In this document: one piece after another, positions 61,281 through 64,000 of the stretch
Layout of the letters: every line of letters starts with the position of its first letter
Position numbering within the stretch: position 1 is the first letter of the stretch
NCBI RefSeq assembly: GCF_026967795.1
Contig: NZ_JAPVBH010000002.1
Location: 248,001-312,000 of the forward strand
DNA length: 64,000 bases
Source of the DNA: Modestobacter sp. VKM Ac-2986
GTDB taxonomy: Bacteria > Actinomycetota > Actinomycetes > Mycobacteriales > Geodermatophilaceae
Direction: 5' to 3'
Notes under the pieces: generated by a model
Told to the model about the DNA's origin: nothing
The model's input: the letters and a program-made list of their open reading frames with translations, nothing else
Databases searched by the model: none
Program-made: the position numbers and the translations under genes

Positions 61281-62210
61281 TCAGACCGCCAGCGCCGCGG
61301 CCGGCGCCCCGGTGTCGACGCCCTCCCCGGCCAGGCTCGCGTAGACCTCACGCGTGGCCGTGGAGCGGTTCATGGTGATGAAGTGGATGCCGGGCACGCC
61401 CTCGGCGAGCAGCCGCTGGCACATCTGCGTGGCCACCTCTACGCCGTAGGCGCGCATGGCCCGCTTCTGGGCAGGCGTGTCGCCGTCCAGCTCGGCGAAC
61501 CGGTCGGCCAGCTCGTCGGGGAACGCCTGCCCGGACAGCTGCACGATCCGGGTGATCTGCCGGGCGTTGGTGACCGGCATGACCCCGGCGATGATCGGCA
61601 CGTCGCAGCCGCGGGCGGCGACCCGGTCGCGCAACCGCAGGTAGTCCTCCACCCGGAAGAACATCTGGGTGATCGCGAAGTCGGCACCGGCACGGCACTT
61701 GGCCACGAACATGTCGGTGTCGGACTCCAGGTCCGGCGAGCGCGGGTGCTGCTCGGGGAAGGCGGCCACGCCCACGCAGAAGTCGCCGATGCCCTTGATC
61801 AGCTCGACCAGCTCGGCGGCGTAGCGGAGCCCGTCGGGGTGCGCGGCCCACTCGGCCTGCGGGTCGGCACCGGGCGGGTCGCCGCGCAGCGCCAGCAGGT
61901 TGCGCACCCCTGCGGCGGCCAGCCGGCTGATCACGTGCCGCAGCTCGGCGACGCTGTGGTCGACCGCGGTCAGGTGGGCCAGCGGCAGCATCGTGGTGTC
62001 GCTGGCGATCTGCTCGGTCACCGAGACGGTGCCCTCGCGGGTCGAGCCGCCGGCGCCGTAGGTGACGGAGACGAACGAGGGCTGGAGGCGCTCGAGCTCA
62101 CGGAGCGCGGTCCACAGCTGGACCTCGCCGGTGTCGTCCTTCGGGGGGAAGAACTCGAAGGACCAGGTGGGCTGCTCGCGTGAGAGCAGGTCGCGAACGG
62201 TGCCGGTCAC
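61281..62210 (-). CDS. metF: Methylenetetrahydrofolate reductase
   Basis: A 309-residue FAD-containing TIM-barrel enzyme reducing 5,10-methylene-THF to 5-methyl-THF for methionine synthesis. Visible motifs: [11 protein letters not shown] with the catalytic Glu, [39 protein letters not shown] and [14 protein letters not shown], ending with [15 protein letters not shown] 62210 follows TAGTCT by eight bases. It is divergent from the GGPP synthase gene, with 92 bases between starts. Confidence 0.96.
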   Translation of the reverse strand: MTGTVRDLLSREQPTWSFEFFPPKDDTGEVQLWTALRELERLQPSFVSVTYGAGGSTREGTVSVTEQIASDTTMLPLAHLTAVDHSVAELRHVISRLAAAGVRNLLALRGDPPGADPQAEWAAHPDGLRYAAELVELIKGIGDFCVGVAAFPEQHPRSPDLESDTDMFVAKCRAGADFAITQMFFRVEDYLRLRDRVAARGCDVPIIAGVMPVTNARQITRIVQLSGQAFPDELADRFAELDGDTPAQKRAMRAYGVEVATQMCQRLLAEGVPGIHFITMNRSTATREVYASLAGEGVDTGAPAAALAV

Positions 62211-62218
62211 GGGGGTCG

Positions 62219-62224
62219 AGACTA
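62219..62224 (-). promoter_or_regulatory. TAGTCT -10 hexamer before metF
   Basis: On the minus strand TAGTCT lies eight bases before the metF GTG and no purine-rich ribosome site intervenes. Confidence 0.5.
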
Positions 62225-62290
62225 CGTGCGCGCCGGGCGCCCTGTCGGCAGAACGCCACCCGGTGGCGGTCGCGCCACGCCGAGTTGGGC

Positions 62291-62296
62291 AATACT
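62291..62296 (+). promoter_or_regulatory. AATACT hexamer before the GGPP synthase gene
   Basis: AATACT lies six bases before GTG 62303, resembling the other start-proximal -10 hexamers though its first base is not T. Confidence 0.35.
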
Positions 62297-62302
62297 CGCC
62301 TC

Positions 62303-63451
62303 GTGACAACCGGGACGCAGCAGCGCGAACCCTCCGCCGGGAGCGCCACCGAGACCACGGGACGACCCGCTCTCGCGGTCGCCGACCTCGACCGGCTGCG
62401 GGCCGCCGTCGAGTCGGCGCTCCGCTCCTTCCTGACCGAGCAGCGCGAGACGCTGGCCGCCATGGCCGCCGAGCTGGTGCCGGTCGCCGACGAGGTCGTC
62501 GCCGTCGCCGGCGGGGGGAAGCGGTTGCGGCCGGCCTTCGCCTACTGGGGCTGGCGCGGCTTCGCCGCCGCCTCGGGCGTGGCGCGCGAGACCGACGACG
62601 CGGTGCTGCGCGCGGTGGCCGCGCTGGAGCTGGTGCACAGCTCCGCCCTGGTGCACGACGACGTGATGGACGCCGCCGTCACCCGGCGCGGCCGCCCGGC
62701 CACGCACGTGGGCTTCGCCGACCGGCACGACGGCCACGCCCTGGACGGCGACGCGGCGGCCTTCGGCGTGGGCGCGGCGATCCTGGTCGGCGACCTGGCC
62801 CTGGTCTGGTCCGACGAGCTGCTGCGCCGGTCGGGCATCTCCACCGACGCCCTGGCCCGGGTCCGCCCGGTCTGGGACACCATGCGCACCGAGGTCACCG
62901 CCGGTCAGTACCTGGACCTGCTGCGCGCCGCCGGTGGCCTGCCCGGCCCGGCCGGTGCGCTCAAGGTCGCCCGGTTCAAGAGCGCCGGCTACACCGTGCA
63001 GCGCCCCCTCCAGCTGGGCGCCGCGCTGGCCTGCGCCGGGCCCGCGGCCATGGAGGTCTGCAGCGCGGTCGGCCTGCCCCTGGGCGAGGCCTTCCAGCTG
63101 CGGGACGACGTCCTGGGCGTGTTCGGCGACCCCTCGGTCACCGGCAAGTCCGTCGACGACGACCTGCGGGAGGGCAAGCGCACGCTGCTGGTCGCGCTGA
63201 CCGAGGAGGGCACCGACGACGCCGGCCGGCGTCTGCTGGCGGGCACGCTGGGCAACAGCGCCGCCGACCCGGCCGAGCTCGACGGCGTCCGGGCGCTGAT
63301 GACCCGCAGCGGCGCCCTGGCCCGGGTCGAGGAGCGGATCGCCGAGCAGACCGGCCAGGCCCGAGCCGCGATCGCCGGCGCACCCCTGGCCGACGACGCC
63401 CGCCAGGCGCTGGACGCCCTCGCCGTCGCCGCCACCACCCGCGCGGCATGA
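62303..63451 (+). CDS. crtE: Geranylgeranyl diphosphate synthase (polyprenyl synthetase)
   Basis: A 382-residue trans-prenyltransferase building C20 (or similar) diphosphates from IPP and DMAPP/FPP. It has [13 protein letters not shown], the first aspartate-rich motif [17 protein letters not shown] (DDxxD) and the second [13 protein letters not shown]. Residues before the first DDxxD (LELVHSSAL) have small side chains, consistent with a long product. The stop overlaps the phytoene desaturase start (ATGA), so it supplies GGPP to carotenoid synthesis. An idsA-type role in quinone or other isoprenoids is also possible. Confidence 0.92.
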   Translation: MTTGTQQREPSAGSATETTGRPALAVADLDRLRAAVESALRSFLTEQRETLAAMAAELVPVADEVVAVAGGGKRLRPAFAYWGWRGFAAASGVARETDDAVLRAVAALELVHSSALVHDDVMDAAVTRRGRPATHVGFADRHDGHALDGDAAAFGVGAAILVGDLALVWSDELLRRSGISTDALARVRPVWDTMRTEVTAGQYLDLLRAAGGLPGPAGALKVARFKSAGYTVQRPLQLGAALACAGPAAMEVCSAVGLPLGEAFQLRDDVLGVFGDPSVTGKSVDDDLREGKRTLLVALTEEGTDDAGRRLLAGTLGNSAADPAELDGVRALMTRSGALARVEERIAEQTGQARAAIAGAPLADDARQALDALAVAATTRAA

Positions 63452-64000
63452 AGCGCTTCCTGGACCGTCCCCTGCGCACCGTCCCCGGCCGCACCGACCG
63501 GGTCGTCGTCATCGGCGCGGGCCTGGCCGGGCTGTCGGCGGCGATGCGGCTGCGCGGCGCCGGCCGCGAGGTCACCGTCGTCGACCGTGTCCCGGGCCCC
63601 GGCGGCCGGGCCGGCCGGGTGGAGCGCCGCGGCTACGCACTGGACACCGGGCCCTCGGTGTTCACCGCCCCCGAGGTGGTCTCCGACGCCTTCGCCGCCC
63701 TCGGCGCGCGGATGGAGGACACCCTCACGCTCACGCCGCTGGACACCACCTACCGGGCGCAGTTCGCCGACGGCTCGCACCTGGACGTGCACGCCGACCG
63801 CACCGCCTTCGCCGCCGAGGTCGAGGCGCTGTGCGGGCCGGGCGAGGCCGCGGCCCTGCTGCGCTACCTCGACGACCTGGCCGAGCTCTACGAGCTGCAG
63901 CTGCGCACCTTCATCGACCGCAACCTCGACTCCCCGCTGGACCTGCTCGGCCCCGAGCTGCTCCAGCTGGTCCGCCGGGGCGGGTTCCGCCGGCTGTCGA
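63448..64000 (+). CDS. crtI: Phytoene desaturase CrtI, 5' part
   Basis: The first 184 residues of an FAD-dependent phytoene desaturase; the gene runs off the window. The FAD motif VVVIGAGLAGLSAAMRLRGAG and VVDRVPGPGGRAGR are followed by the conserved YALDTGPSVFTAPEVV and LTLTPLDTTYRAQFADG. CrtI converts phytoene to coloured products such as lycopene. It starts in an ATGA overlap with the GGPP synthase gene; phytoene synthase is expected just beyond the window. Confidence 0.93.
   Translation, partial: MKRFLDRPLRTVPGRTDRVVVIGAGLAGLSAAMRLRGAGREVTVVDRVPGPGGRAGRVERRGYALDTGPSVFTAPEVVSDAFAALGARMEDTLTLTPLDTTYRAQFADGSHLDVHADRTAFAAEVEALCGPGEAAALLRYLDDLAELYELQLRTFIDRNLDSPLDLLGPELLQLVRRGGFRRLS

Noticed and set aside
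1..64000. tRNA, rRNA, insertion sequences, prophage or CRISPR
   Set aside because: None was recognised: no transposase, integrase, Cas or phage proteins among the frames and no tRNA-like cloverleaf in the gaps read by eye; a covariance-model scan was not possible.

Overview
The window is uniformly GC-rich, uses many GTG starts, and carries a dcw cluster with SepF and Wag31/DivIVA, a Rv2202c-type adenosine kinase, DUF3040, SAV_6107 and DUF6504 proteins, carotenoid genes and a chemoreceptor. Together these point to a high-GC actinobacterium, most likely a pigmented, motile member of the Geodermatophilaceae (Blastococcus, Modestobacter or Geodermatophilus). The family is an inference from gene content; no rRNA or tRNA is visible.

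Layout. 1-6.8 kb: the 3' part of malate:quinone oxidoreductase, a CPA1-type cation/proton antiporter, ileS of the eukaryote-like type, and a small membrane protein with a Cys/His tail. 6.9-26.1 kb (minus strand): a compact division and wall cluster read as mraZ-rsmH-ftsL-ftsI-murE-mraY-murD-ftsW-murG-murC-ftsQ-ftsZ-pgeF-yggS-sepF-yggT-wag31. Many stops and starts overlap by 1-4 bases. murF, normally between murE and mraY, is absent. mraZ is preceded by three 10-bp-spaced TGGNN boxes next to a -10 element. 26.3-31.1 kb (plus): a moxR-DUF58-transglutaminase operon. 31.2-36 kb: a divergent PRPP synthetase paralogue, DUF3040, a LexA-boxed dinB, then a Gly-Ala-Asp repeat peptide two bases upstream of a JmjC/cupin oxygenase, and a sucrase/ferredoxin-like protein. 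37-40.5 kb: a phosphodiesterase, a methyltransferase, a metallophosphatase and two small unknown proteins. 40.9-45.6 kb (minus): DUF6504-SAV_6107-DnaE2 behind a perfect SOS box, with no ImuA'/ImuB. 45.9-52.6 kb (plus): an MFS exporter, a YbaK deacylase, then GNAT-FAD oxidoreductase-CruF-CruG (carotenoid tailoring) and a flavin reductase-like protein. 52.7-61.3 kb: adenosine kinase, a CDP-alcohol phosphotransferase, a lipase, a chemoreceptor, an ABC exporter with a LolA/RseB-like partner, and small unknown proteins. 61.3-64 kb: metF divergent from crtE (GGPP synthase) and the start of crtI, which runs off the window.

Signals across the window. Many genes have a TANNNT hexamer 6-8 bases before the start codon, as expected of leaderless transcripts. 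Convergent gene pairs are separated by long GC hairpins. A roughly 60-bp hairpin repeat recurs directly after stop codons. Two genes appear to start at CTG inside a CTGA overlap with the preceding stop. The best leads for something new are the repeat peptide/JmjC pair, the ImuA'/ImuB-less SOS polymerase operon, the missing murF and the CTG starts.
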